From Pseudomonas lutea (GTDB taxonomy: Bacteria > Pseudomonadota > Gammaproteobacteria > Pseudomonadales > Pseudomonadaceae): DNA of 64,000 nucleotides. This document shows, piece by piece, positions 10,226 to 18,710 of the stretch (position 1 is the stretch's first letter; each line of letters starts with the position of its first letter). The notes beneath the pieces were generated by a model. The model searched no databases, was not told where the DNA came from, and saw only the letters and a program-made list of their open reading frames with translations. A program made the position numbers and the translations under genes. The DNA lies in assembly GCF_000759445.1 (NCBI RefSeq), contig NZ_JRMB01000001.1, forward strand, positions 1,178,001 to 1,242,000, written 5' to 3'.

Positions 10226-10990
10226 TCAGGTGACGATCTGATACTGGAAGCGGTCGGAACGGCTGGTGGAATGGGCAATCTCCACCGCGTTTCCAAGCGC
10301 GTCATGGGAAAGGGTGAGCACCGTCAGCGCCGGCAGGTGGCGCGGCATCAACAGCACGCTGGCTTCTTCGCGACTGGGCAAGCGCGCACCGATCAGGCTG
10401 AACGTGCGGGTCAATGGCAGCTGACGCTCGGCCAGGAACTGGCGCACCGAACCGCTGGTGTAGTCGGCAATCAACGGCGCGCGAGTGGCGCAATAACGAT
10501 GGCGAATCAGGCAGACCGGCTGGCCGTCGAGGCGGCGCAGGGTCTGCAGTTCTATGAGTGGCGCGTTGAGAGGCAGGCCCAGATGCTCGGCCTCCTCCGC
10601 GGTGGCCGTGCAGTGCCGACGCTGCAGCAGCACCGCCTCAACGCCGTGACCCAATGCCGACAGCGATTCGCTGTAGGCGCTGCCGGCGGCAACCGGGTAG
10701 ACCAGCGGCCGCCCCAGCACCTGCGTGCCTTTGCCCTGGCGGCGCAGCAGGCTGCCTTCACGCACCAGTTCGTCGACGGCACGGCGCAAGGTGTGACGAT
10801 TGACCTCAAAGCGTGCGGCCAGCTGCACCTCGGCGGGCAGGTAGTCCCCGGCGCTGTAGCGGTTGAGTTCGCTGCGCAGGGTGTGCGCCAGTTCGAGGTA
10901 CATCGGTTCGCGCTGCGCGGGCTGGCGGCTAGAGGCTGCCAGCGGCGCAGCGGGATGGCGCAGGACTTCGGTTTGTCTAGACAACTGCAT
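10226..10990 (-). CDS. phnF: GntR/HutC-family transcriptional regulator PhnF
   Basis: A 254-residue repressor-type regulator inside the phn operon. The winged-helix domain near residues 30-95 contains LPAEVQLAARFEVNRHTLRRAVDEL, almost identical in pattern to E. coli PhnF. A UTRA ligand-binding domain follows. The start is uncertain: a GTG at 11011 has a closer purine-rich stretch (AGGAGAGG), but the ATG used here matches the family's N-terminus (MQLS). It probably tunes the operon in response to a phosphonate or pathway ligand; this is inference. Confidence 0.88.
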   Translation of the reverse strand: MQLSRQTEVLRHPAAPLAASSRQPAQREPMYLELAHTLRSELNRYSAGDYLPAEVQLAARFEVNRHTLRRAVDELVREGSLLRRQGKGTQVLGRPLVYPVAAGSAYSESLSALGHGVEAVLLQRRHCTATAEEAEHLGLPLNAPLIELQTLRRLDGQPVCLIRHRYCATRAPLIADYTSGSVRQFLAERQLPLTRTFSLIGARLPSREEASVLLMPRHLPALTVLTLSHDALGNAVEIAHSTSRSDRFQYQIVT

Positions 10991-11029
10991 GGCTAAAAAA
11001 AGGGTTCGCACCCTCTCCTGTCGTGGTCG

Positions 11030-11818
11030 TTAGATGAACTGCTTGCGCAGGCGCTGGGAGAAGATGTCAATGACGCTGACCACCACGATGATCACCAGCA
11101 ACACCGAGCAGGTCTGGGTGAACTGGAACGCGCGGATGTTTTCCCAGAGGATCACGCCGATCCCGCCGGCACCGACCATCCCCACCACCGTCGCCGAGCG
11201 CACGTTGGATTCAAAACGGTACAGCGCGTAGGAAATCCACAGCGGCATGACTTGCGGGATGACCCCGAAGATCACTTCCTGCAAGGCACTGGCGCCGGTG
11301 GCACGCACGCCCTCGACCGGGCCGGGGTCGATCGCTTCCACTGCTTCGGCGAACAGCTTGGCGAGCACGCCGGTGGTGCTGATCCACAGCGCCAGCACGC
11401 CAGCAAAGGGGCCCAGGCCGACGGCCACCACGAACAGCATCGCGAAGACCATTTCGTTGATCGAACGGAAGGCATCCATGACCCGACGCAGCGGCTGGTG
11501 AATCCACCAGGGTGTGATGTTGTCGGCGCACAGAATGCCCAGGGGCACCGAGCAGACGATGGCCAGCAGCGTGCCCCACAGCGCGATCTGCACGGTGACG
11601 ATCATTTCCTTGAGATAGGCCCGCCATTCGTGGAAGTCCGGCGGGAAAAAGTCGGCGGCAAAGGTGGCCATGTTCCCGGAGTCGCGGTACAGCGCCAGCG
11701 GGTTCATCTCGGCGCCGTGCCAGGCCCAGGCCATCATCGCCAGGAACAGGCCCCAGCCCAGGTATTGCGGCCAAGTGCGTTTGCCGGCGGTTTGCAGGTA
11801 AGCAGCGTGAGTGGTCAT
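11030..11818 (-). CDS. phnE: Phosphonate ABC transporter permease PhnE
   Basis: A 262-residue inner-membrane permease with several hydrophobic segments. The ABC-permease EAA-type loop is visible as [20 protein letters not shown] near residues 175-195. It works with PhnC and PhnD to import phosphonates. The start chosen reads MTTHAAYLQ; an ATG 33 bp upstream is possible and neither has a strong ribosome-binding site. A single permease gene is present, as is usual in phnCDE. Confidence 0.92.
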   Translation of the reverse strand: MTTHAAYLQTAGKRTWPQYLGWGLFLAMMAWAWHGAEMNPLALYRDSGNMATFAADFFPPDFHEWRAYLKEMIVTVQIALWGTLLAIVCSVPLGILCADNITPWWIHQPLRRVMDAFRSINEMVFAMLFVVAVGLGPFAGVLALWISTTGVLAKLFAEAVEAIDPGPVEGVRATGASALQEVIFGVIPQVMPLWISYALYRFESNVRSATVVGMVGAGGIGVILWENIRAFQFTQTCSVLLVIIVVVSVIDIFSQRLRKQFI

Positions 11819-11914
11819 AAGAAGTCCGGTTGCGAACGGGTGAACGGTCATGCCGGGCGCGCTGAGCGGTGACGCGTTGAGGCAGCGTCGTGAGGCGCCA
11901 GCGCGCCGGGTGCA

Positions 11915-12919
11915 TCAACCCGCCTTGGCGGTGCCTTGTTTTTCCAGCTCGGTGATGCGGTCCTGCAGCCTGGCGAGACCGGCGTCGATGTCTTTCAGGC
12001 GCGTGGCCTTCTCATCGGCGCTGAGGGTGGTGCTGGCCGTGGTTTCGGTCTTTTGCTTGAACAGCTCAAGCTGGCGGATGGTCAGCAACTGGTCGTCCGA
12101 GGATTTGAGGAACTTGCTCATCTGCATGTTCTTCAGCACGGCCTTTTCTTCATCCGTGTCGCCGTAGTTGGCGAAGAAGTCGCGGATCTTGTTTTTGTCC
12201 GCGTCCGACAGCCCCTTGCGCCAGACCATCGGGTCGGCCGGGATCAGCGGCGATTTCCAGATCACTTTGAGCAGCGCGGCTTTGTCTGGCTGCGTGACTT
12301 CCAGGCGGTCCCAGCTTTCGGTGTTGAAGGTCGCGACATCCAGCTGCCCTTTCGCCACGCTCAGTGCGTTGACTTCATGGCTGGAGTTAAGCGTGCGCTT
12401 GAAGGCGGTGGCCGCATCGACATGGTTCTGGGCGAAGACGTAATAGCCCGGCACCAGGTAGCCCGAGGTGGAGTTAGGGTCGCCGTTGCCGAAGGTCAGT
12501 TCCTTGGCGTGCTTGAGCATGTCCTCGACCGAATTGATCGGGCTGTCCTTGCGCGCAATGATCACGCTCCAGTAACCCGGCGCGCCGTTGGCCGCAGCGG
12601 TCTGAGCGAAGATTTCGCCGCCGGAACGGTCAACCGCTTCCATGGCCGCCTTGTTGCCCAGCCAGGCCACGTCCACCTTGTTGAAACGCATGCCCTGAAT
12701 CAGGCCGGCGTAGTCGGACGCAAAGGTGGCGTTGACTTTCAGTCCAGTCTTTTTCGACATGTCGTCGATAAAGGGCTGCCAGACGCTTTTCAGGTTTTGC
12801 GACGACTCGGTGGACATGATGCCGAAGTTGATGACGTTGTCGTCTGCCTGCGCAGTGCCCATCAGGCAACCGGCAATCACAGCGGCAGACGCGAACACGC
12901 GCCCGATACGGTTCAACAT
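11915..12919 (-). CDS. phnD: Phosphonate ABC transporter substrate-binding protein PhnD
   Basis: A 334-residue periplasmic binding protein. The signal peptide is residues 1-25 (MLNRIGRVFASAAVIAGCLM, ending at an AQA cleavage site) and the mature part starts DDNVINFGIMSTESSQ, typical of PhnD. AGGAG sits 6-7 bases before the chosen ATG; upstream in-frame codons are not needed. The C-terminus carries a predicted helical, charged extension. It precedes phnE with a 96-bp gap. Confidence 0.93.
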   Translation of the reverse strand: MLNRIGRVFASAAVIAGCLMGTAQADDNVINFGIMSTESSQNLKSVWQPFIDDMSKKTGLKVNATFASDYAGLIQGMRFNKVDVAWLGNKAAMEAVDRSGGEIFAQTAAANGAPGYWSVIIARKDSPINSVEDMLKHAKELTFGNGDPNSTSGYLVPGYYVFAQNHVDAATAFKRTLNSSHEVNALSVAKGQLDVATFNTESWDRLEVTQPDKAALLKVIWKSPLIPADPMVWRKGLSDADKNKIRDFFANYGDTDEEKAVLKNMQMSKFLKSSDDQLLTIRQLELFKQKTETTASTTLSADEKATRLKDIDAGLARLQDRITELEKQGTAKAG

Positions 12920-12978
12920 GGAGAACTCCTGAAACGGGGTTGGGGTGAGGGATTCGCGGCGCAAAGCGCCTTGGCTGA

Positions 12979-13812
12979 TCAGGCCCGGGCCATGACCAGC
13001 CGCGCCGGACGTTCGGCAGGACGTGCGTTGCCGTCGAACATCAGGCTGGTATCAGCGTCGGCGCCGTACAGGTCATTGAGAAACTGGCTGTTGAGCTCGG
13101 CGCCGTTGCCATCGAAATGAATCCGCCCGCCTTTCAGCGCCACGGCGCGCGGGCAATAACGCACGGCGTAATCGACCTGATGCAGGGTGACCACGACGGT
13201 CTTGCCGTCCTGGCGATTGATGTCGGCGAGGATTTCCATGACCTTGCGCGCGGACTCGGGGTCCAGGGAGGCGATCGGTTCGTCAGCCAGAATGACTTCG
13301 GCCTGCTGAGTCAGCGCGCGGGCGATGGCCACGCGTTGCTGCTGCCCGCCAGACAGCGTCGAGGCCCGTTGCGGCGCCAGGTCAGCCAGGCCGACGCGCT
13401 CGAGGTTGGCCATGGCGCGGGCTTTTTCCTCGGCATTGAACAGCCCAAGGCTGCCACGCCAGCGCGGCATGCGGCCCAGGCAACCGAGCAACACGTTGTC
13501 GAGCACGCTCAGGCGATTGACGAGGTTGAATTGCTGGAAGATGTAGCCGATGTCCGCGCGCAAACGGCGCACCTTGCTGTTGAGACGGCCCGAGGCCTGC
13601 ACTTCGCGGCCCAGGACCTGGACGCTGCCGCCATTGTCACGGTCGCAACAGGCAAGGCCGGCGAGGTGACGCAATAAAGTGGATTTGCCGGAGCCGGAAG
13701 CGCCGATCAGCGCCACCATTTCTCCGTGTTGTATAGACAATGCGAGGTCAACCAAAGCGGTCTTGCGGGCGAATGTCTTGTTCAAGCGGTCGACATGAAT
13801 GGCTGCGGTCAT
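12979..13812 (-). CDS. phnC: Phosphonate ABC transporter ATP-binding protein PhnC
   Basis: A 277-residue ABC ATPase, first gene of the phn operon. Walker A (GASGSGKST), signature ([14 protein letters not shown]) and Walker B ([16 protein letters not shown]) are all intact. The start reads [15 protein letters not shown]; the in-frame extension upstream overlaps the leader and is not conserved-looking. A Pho-box-like promoter lies about 90-130 bp upstream. phnD follows after 59 bp. Confidence 0.93.
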   Translation of the reverse strand: MTAAIHVDRLNKTFARKTALVDLALSIQHGEMVALIGASGSGKSTLLRHLAGLACCDRDNGGSVQVLGREVQASGRLNSKVRRLRADIGYIFQQFNLVNRLSVLDNVLLGCLGRMPRWRGSLGLFNAEEKARAMANLERVGLADLAPQRASTLSGGQQQRVAIARALTQQAEVILADEPIASLDPESARKVMEILADINRQDGKTVVVTLHQVDYAVRYCPRAVALKGGRIHFDGNGAELNSQFLNDLYGADADTSLMFDGNARPAERPARLVMARA

Positions 13813-13899
13813 GGGCTTCTCTGGTCTTGTGATTCCAGCGTCCTGCCGGGAGTGAATGATCAGCCGCACGACCGTCCATGGCCGCGTTCGGTGCGAGTG

Positions 13900-13944
13900 A
13901 CATTAGGGGCAGCCTGTGGCAGTTCCATGAATCGACGATGACTG
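13900..13944 (-). promoter_or_regulatory. Candidate PhoB-dependent promoter of the phn operon
   Basis: On the minus strand three 7-mers lie at exact 11-bp spacing: CAGTCAT (13938-13944), GATTCAT (13927-13933) and CTGCCAC (13916-13922). They resemble the PhoB half-site CTGTCAT. Ten bases after the last half-site is TAATGT (13900-13905), a plausible -10, with no recognisable -35, as in PhoB-activated promoters. The site is about 100 bp upstream of phnC, the first gene of a phosphorus-scavenging operon. Confidence 0.65.
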
Positions 13945-14215
13945 TGGGATTGCACTTCGTAGACGGTTTGATGCGGGATTATTCGCGAGGATCGTGGACA
14001 GGTTGGCGCGCAAGGGCGATCTAGCCGCCGCCCGCGCTAGACAAGTTGCACGGATGTCGACGCTGAATTGGCGAGTCCGAAGGTGAGGCTGAAACAAATA
14101 ATGCGTGCCGTTGGTCCGTTGGCCTATCGCGATACAGCAAGTGCGACTGGCATTAGCCGGACAGCGTTGGTCGCAGCACGGCAGAACAGATGCCTGGCAG
14201 CGGTTCTGCAGAAGC

Positions 14216-14294
14216 CGACTTGCTGGCGAACGCGGAGGGCCAGAACCGAAAGTGTCGGCTGCTGACACCGGTTCGCCAGCAAGCCGGCTCCTAC
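14216..14294. repeat. REP-like palindrome (family B)
   Basis: Inverted arms CGACTTGCTGGCGAAC (14216-14231) and GTTCGCCAGCAAGCCGGCTC (from 14271) flank about 40 bp. The same arms recur at 27597-27667 and, singly, at 17356-17382. Confidence 0.8.
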
Positions 14295-14300
14295 AGTTTT

Positions 14301-14530
14301 CGCGTCGTGTCTGGGTTGGTGGGGCTGGCTTTAGCCGGGAAAGCGTCCGGTGTCACACCGCAAAATCGAGCGTGTTTCGCGACGTGCCTGCATTGGTGGG
14401 ACCGGCTTTAGCCGGGAAAGCGCCCGGTGTCACACCGCAGAATTCAGCGTGTTTCGCGTCGTGCCTGCGTTGGTGGGACCGGCTTTAGCCGGGAAAGCGT
14501 CCGGTGTCACACCGCAGAAGTGAGCGTGTA
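14301..14530. repeat. 77-bp tandem repeat, three units, each with a REP core
   Basis: The REP core TTAGCCGGGA occurs at 14331, 14408 and 14485, exactly 77 bp apart. The intervening sequence (GCGTCCGGTGTCACACCGCA...TTTCGCG...GTTGGTGGG) is conserved with a few substitutions. All three cores have the same orientation, unlike the usual inverted pairs. Confidence 0.88.
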
Positions 14531-14541
14531 GAAACTGGCCT

Positions 14542-14565
14542 CTTCCCGGCTGAAGCCGGTCCCAC
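14542..14565. repeat. REP palindrome, inverted orientation
   Basis: CTTCCCGGCTGAAGCCGGTC followed by CCAC, in the opposite orientation to the preceding tandem array. A partner in the other orientation is at 14706-14729. Confidence 0.85.
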
Positions 14566-14610
14566 TGTGGAATGCGTTTCGTCCAAGAGGGCCGGGTTCA
14601 GCTTGCGATG

Positions 14611-14660
14611 GACGCAGAGCGTCCCGGGATGCATACCCACGCAGAGCGTGGGCACGATCA
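14611..14660. repeat. 50-bp double-hairpin repeat, copy 1
   Basis: GACGCAGAGCGTC is followed about 18 bases later by a CCCACGC-AGA-GCGTGGG hairpin and the ending CGATCA. Two closer copies occur at 17281-17330 and 17544-17593. Each copy can form two short stable hairpins. Confidence 0.8.
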
Positions 14661-14705
14661 GATGCCTGGCAGCGGCTCCTACAGTTTCGCGCCGTGCCTG
14701 GGTTG

Positions 14706-15065
14706 GTGGGACCGGCTTCAGCCGGGAAGCTGTTGCTCTGCTTTTGATTCGCTTTTGATCTTCATACGCAAAAAGCCCAAACACCCCCAATCGCGACTTG
14801 GGTGCAGGCCGAACGCAGACGACGCGCAGTGGGCCGAGCCGCATGGATGCGGCGAGAGCGCCGTCAGGACATGGATGTCCGTTCGGCGCGGGCCCACAGA
14901 GTGTCGTCGGAGTGAGGGTATTCCGACGAAGGAGGAACCTAACCAGGAGCAAGCACCCTTGGTTACTTGGGGTGCTTTTCCAAGTAACTCGCCGAAGGCG
15001 AAACAGCCTGCCCCCAGGCAGGCGCTTTTGATCTTAAGGATCTTGATCCTGATCCTGATCCTGAT
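14706..15065 (-). repeat. Dispersed intergenic repeat, copy 2, with flanking REP and GATCCT array
   Basis: The core (about 14763-15008) is the inverted counterpart of 168-412. A REP palindrome (14706-14729) and a single 11-bp AGCAGAGCAAC unit are at one end. A short GATCCT tandem (about 15041-15065) is at the other, next to the stop of the chemoreceptor gene. Order and parts match copy 1 but with different repeat numbers. Open frames crossing it lack coding features. Confidence 0.78.
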
Positions 15066-15072
15066 ATGCGAT

Positions 15073-16965
15073 CTAGATCCGAAACGTCCCCACCAAATGC
15101 TGCAACCGCGCAGTCTGATGCTCCAGATGAGCACACGCATCCAACGTGGACTTCAGGTTATCGACACCCTCCTGATTAAGCGTATTGATCTCCGTAATGT
15201 CGACATTGATCGACTCCACCACCGCCGTCTGCTCCTCGGTCGCCGTCGCCACCGACTGGTTCATGCCATCAATCTCGCTGATCCGACGCGTCACGCTGTT
15301 CAAGCGCTCCCCGGCCTGATTGGCAATCACCACACTGCTCTCACTCTGGCGCTGGCTCTCGGTCATATTGATCACCGCGTCGCGCGCGCCGACCTGCAAC
15401 TCCTCGATCATGCCCTGCACCTGCTGCGCCGAATCCTGCGTACGGTGCGCCAGGTTTCTCACCTCATCGGCGACCACCGCAAACCCACGACCCGCCTCCC
15501 CTGCCCGCGCCGCTTCGATGGCCGCGTTAAGCGCCAGCAAATTGGTCTGCTGCGAGATACCGGTGATGACTTCCAAAATCTGCCCGATATTGGCCGTCTT
15601 GTTATTCAGCGTTTCAATGTTGGCGCACGACTCGCTGATCTTCTCGGACAGCTGATTCATTGCCTTGATCGTCTGGCTGACAACGCCCTGGCCTTCGCTG
15701 GCCAGTTGCGTGGCTTCGCTGGAGTGCTGCGACGCCAGCGCGGCGTTCTGGGCGATTTCCTGGGCGGCAGCGCCGAGCTGGTTGATCGCGGCAGCCACGC
15801 TGCTGGTGCGGCTGGTTTGCTGATCCGAATTGCCCATCGACGAGTTGGATGCGCCCACCACACGAGCGGCCACCTCGCCCAACTGCCCTGCCGTCGAGGC
15901 CACTTCGCGAATCGAGCCGTGGATGCGCTCGACGAAGCGGTTGAAGGACTGCGCCAGTGCGCCGAATTCGTCCTGCGAAACAATGGCCAAACGCTTGGTC
16001 AGGTCGCCCTCACCGTCGGCAATGTCCTGCATCGCGCGGCTCATCTGGTGCAACGGCTGCATCAGCACGCGGATCAACAGCCCCAGCGCCAGCATGATGA
16101 TTGCCACGGCGATGACCATGGCGAAGATCGCCGAGGACCGAAACTCGCTGAGCATCGAATAGGCCGCGTCACGGTCGAGCACCAGCGCCACGTACCAGTT
16201 CGCCGAAGACAGGCCTTCGACCTTGGTGAGCGAGATGATCTGCGCCTTGCCGCCGGACTCGATTTCCGCAACCCCGGGAGCGATGCTCGGCGCGCCGTTT
16301 GGATAGGCTTCGCTGACGTTTTTGAGCAACAGCTTGCTGTCCGGGTGAATGAGAATCTTGCCGTCGGCGCTGACGATGTACGCGTAGCCGTGGCCACCGA
16401 AGTTCAGCGAGTTGATGGTCTTGCTGATGGCGTCCAGGGAAATGTCCGCGCCGGCCACGCCGATCATCTGGCCCTGCTGGCGCACCGGTGTGGCCAGGGT
16501 CACGACCAGTTTGCCCGACGATGCGGCAATGTAAGGCTCGGTGACGATGATGCCCTGCGCCGCATCGGCCGCCTTGTACCAGCCACGGGCACGCGGGTCG
16601 TAGTCGGCCGCGCGATTGCCGGCGGGCACGGAGAACATCACACCGTCCTTGCCGCCGAAATAACTCAGCTGGAAGTTGTCCGGGTAGACCGGCAGCCCGA
16701 TGACGCGCTGCAGGCTGCTCGCCGCCGGGCCGTCAACAGCGATTTGCTGGGCCATGGAGTTGAGCAACTGAGTGCGGCTGTCGAGCCAGGTTTGAATGTT
16801 TTGCGTGGTCAGACTGCCCAACTGTTGAAGTTCGGAAGCGACGTTGTTTTTCAGGGTTTCACGTTGGCGATAATCGTTCACCAGGATGAAACATGAAAAG
16901 GCAACTACCACTATCAGTGCAGCGGCCAGCAGGATCTTTCTGCTGAAACCCAGACGTTTGATCAT
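15073..16965 (-). CDS. Methyl-accepting chemotaxis protein with dCache-type sensor
   Basis: A 630-residue chemoreceptor. The start was set at [13 protein letters not shown], just before TM1 (about 9-30); the upstream in-frame extension is Cys/Arg-rich and unlikely. The periplasmic dCache region spans about 35-270. It contains YDPRARGWY followed by EPY and then GADISLD, a pattern like that of the amino-acid receptors PctA/B/C. The residue two after EPY's Tyr is Ala, where I recall Asp in PctA. TM2 is near 275-297, followed by HAMP and the signalling domain with [20 protein letters not shown] near 480. Amino acids are the likely ligands; this is an inference. Confidence 0.93.
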   Translation of the reverse strand: MIKRLGFSRKILLAAALIVVVAFSCFILVNDYRQRETLKNNVASELQQLGSLTTQNIQTWLDSRTQLLNSMAQQIAVDGPAASSLQRVIGLPVYPDNFQLSYFGGKDGVMFSVPAGNRAADYDPRARGWYKAADAAQGIIVTEPYIAASSGKLVVTLATPVRQQGQMIGVAGADISLDAISKTINSLNFGGHGYAYIVSADGKILIHPDSKLLLKNVSEAYPNGAPSIAPGVAEIESGGKAQIISLTKVEGLSSANWYVALVLDRDAAYSMLSEFRSSAIFAMVIAVAIIMLALGLLIRVLMQPLHQMSRAMQDIADGEGDLTKRLAIVSQDEFGALAQSFNRFVERIHGSIREVASTAGQLGEVAARVVGASNSSMGNSDQQTSRTSSVAAAINQLGAAAQEIAQNAALASQHSSEATQLASEGQGVVSQTIKAMNQLSEKISESCANIETLNNKTANIGQILEVITGISQQTNLLALNAAIEAARAGEAGRGFAVVADEVRNLAHRTQDSAQQVQGMIEELQVGARDAVINMTESQRQSESSVVIANQAGERLNSVTRRISEIDGMNQSVATATEEQTAVVESINVDITEINTLNQEGVDNLKSTLDACAHLEHQTARLQHLVGTFRI

Positions 16966-17280
16966 ATGAGTGTTTCCATAACCGGAGATGACAGCGACGC
17001 GAATGCGGTGCCGACAGGTGCGCTGCCCCCTGCACTCGGTCTGCAGGGGAAAAATAGGCACGGCATGAAAGCTGTTTCGGCCGCGACGGTGCGGAATTTA
17101 GGGCAGTTATAGATGAAAGTTTGGGGGCGGTTAATTGAGGGAGATCCCAGTCAACTTCCATTCAAACGCACAGCGTTAGTTCAATGAGTGGATCCAATAA
17201 AGACCATTGCTTATATAAGGCTTAATTAACAATCGCTAATTTTTAGGAGTTAATTGGAGATGATTTTTGCATGTCCATGT

Positions 17281-17330
17281 GACGCAGAGCGTCAGGGTCT
17301 GCATTCCCACGCGGAGCGTGGGAACGATCA
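17281..17330. repeat. 50-bp double-hairpin repeat, copy 2
   Basis: GACGCAGAGCGTC, then CCCACGC-GGA-GCGTGGG, then AACGATCA. It is identical over 50 bp to 17544-17593. Confidence 0.85.
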
Positions 17331-17355
17331 GGCAATTGAAAGGCGTACCCGCTCT

Positions 17356-17382
17356 GTAGGAGCCGGCTTGCTGGCGAACGCG
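17356..17382. repeat. REP-like half element (family B)
   Basis: GTAGGAGCCGGCTTGCTGGC followed by GAACGCG. It is a single arm of the palindrome seen complete at 14216-14294 and 27597-27667. Confidence 0.7.
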
Positions 17383-17422
17383 TCACCCCAGTCAATATGT
17401 CATCGCCTGACTGCCCGGGATC

Positions 17423-17507
17423 GTAGGAGCGCTCGCCCGCCAAGGCATTTCATCAGGCACTGATGCGCTGACTGACATCACGCATTCGCGGGCAAGCGCG
17501 CTCCTAC
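17423..17507. repeat. REP-like palindrome (family C)
   Basis: Arms GTAGGAGCGCTCGCCCGCCA (from 17423) and TTCGCGGGCAAGCGCGCTCC (from 17485) are inverted around a ~38-bp centre. The same family occurs at 17619-17706 and 56401-56489. Confidence 0.78.
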
Positions 17508-17543
17508 AGGTGTGATGGCAGCCCGGGCGATGAATATCCATGC

Positions 17544-17593
17544 GACGCAGAGCGTCAGGGTCTGCATTCCCACGCGGAGCGTGGGAACGATCA
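17544..17593. repeat. 50-bp double-hairpin repeat, copy 3
   Basis: Exact 50-bp copy of 17281-17330, lying between two family C palindromes. Confidence 0.85.
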
Positions 17594-17618
17594 TGTCAGC
17601 GCATGACTGACCGGCACT

Positions 17619-17706
17619 GTAGGAGCGCGCTTGCCCGCGAAGGCATTTGTCCAGGCAATGAGGCACTGACTGGCACACCACATTCGCGAGCAGCCGCACT
17701 CCTGCG
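17619..17706. repeat. REP-like palindrome (family C), just after the transporter operon
   Basis: GTAGGAGCGCGCTTGCCCGC (17619 on) pairs imperfectly with CATTCGCGAGCAGCCGCACT (17682 on). It ends about 20 bp from the stop of the last ABC-transporter gene, so it may serve as the operon's 3' boundary. Confidence 0.7.
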
Positions 17707-17726
17707 GGTCTGATGAAAGCCCTCCC

Positions 17727-18710
17727 TTACGACGCCAGATGACAGCGCACCCGCTCGCCTTCTGCTGCGCCTCTGACGGGAAGCAGCGCCTGAGGCTGTT
17801 CGCAGCCGGCGGTGGCTCTGGGGCAACGGTCGCGAAAGAAGCACCCGGTCGGCAGCGTGCGGTTGCCCGGCAGCTCCGTGGGCGCCGAGGCCTGCGCCTC
17901 GTCCACCGCCACGCCCAGACGCGGCACCGCCTCCAGCAGCAGTTGCGTGTACGGATGCCGCGGCCGCTCCAGTACCTCGGCGGCGGTGCCCAGCTCGACG
18001 ATCTGCCCCAGGTACATCACCGCCACCCGGTCGGCCATGTGACGCACCACCGAAACGTTGTGGGAGATCAGGATGTAAGTAAGGTCGCGGCTGCGTTGCA
18101 GTTCGGCCAGCAGGTTGAGGATCTGCGCCTGCACCGAAATATCCAGCGCCGACGTCGGCTCATCAAGGACGATGATGTCCGGGTCCGAAGACAGCGCACG
18201 GGCAATTGCAATGCGCTGACGCTGCCCACCGGAAAACTGATGGGGAAAGCGCTCCAGGTACTCGGTACGAATGCCCACCTGAGACGCCACTTTCGCAGCG
18301 ATGGCACGCATCGCCTGGCGCGGCGCGGACCGCTGCACGAACAGCGGTTCAGTGATGATTTTCCATACTGGCAATCGAGGGTCGAGGGACGACTGCGGGT
18401 CCTGAAAGACGATCTGTACGTTGCTGCTGCGCTCTTGCTCGGTGCTGTAAACCCAGGCCAGCCGGCCCTCCGTCGGCTTGATCAGCCCCATCAGCAATTG
18501 CGCCAGCGTGCTTTTACCGCAGCCGGATTCACCGACCACGCCCAGGGTTTCACCGGCGCGGACCTGCAGATCAATGCCGTTAAGGGCATGGGCAAAGGCC
18601 TTGGGACGACCGAGCCAGTCTTTGCCCATCGGGTAATGCACGCGCACGTCGTGCAGGGCGAGGATGGCCGGGCTTTGGTCCGGCAAGGGTTTGAGGGCCG
18701 AGCGGTTCAT
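17727..18710 (-). CDS. Dipeptide ABC transporter ATP-binding protein (DdpF/DppF type)
   Basis: A 327-residue second ATPase of an opp/dpp-family importer. Walker A (GESGCGKST), signature (FSGGQRQRIAIARA) and Walker B (DIIVLDEPTSALD) are intact. The C-terminal extension with CFFRDRCPRATAGC is the cysteine-bearing tail of oligopeptide ATPases. I chose the ATG overlapping the previous gene's stop by 4 bp rather than an upstream codon that adds 35 residues. It is the last gene of the rpiR-ddpX-ABC operon, so its probable cargo is D-Ala-D-Ala. Confidence 0.9.
   Translation of the reverse strand: MNRSALKPLPDQSPAILALHDVRVHYPMGKDWLGRPKAFAHALNGIDLQVRAGETLGVVGESGCGKSTLAQLLMGLIKPTEGRLAWVYSTEQERSSNVQIVFQDPQSSLDPRLPVWKIITEPLFVQRSAPRQAMRAIAAKVASQVGIRTEYLERFPHQFSGGQRQRIAIARALSSDPDIIVLDEPTSALDISVQAQILNLLAELQRSRDLTYILISHNVSVVRHMADRVAVMYLGQIVELGTAAEVLERPRHPYTQLLLEAVPRLGVAVDEAQASAPTELPGNRTLPTGCFFRDRCPRATAGCEQPQALLPVRGAAEGERVRCHLAS

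Larger units (their letters stand above)
16966..17726. other. Intergenic region rich in palindromic repeats, no gene seen
   Basis: The first ~250 bp is the leader and promoter area of the chemoreceptor gene and turns AT-rich near 17200-17260. The rest is a patchwork of repeats listed separately. Open frames here are short and run through the repeats, so I see no credible gene. Confidence 0.7.

Noticed and set aside
14572..16896. A 774-codon plus-strand open frame running through the dispersed repeat and opposite the second chemoreceptor
   Set aside because: The minus-strand frame has complete chemoreceptor architecture. The plus-strand product is His/Arg-rich and motif-free.
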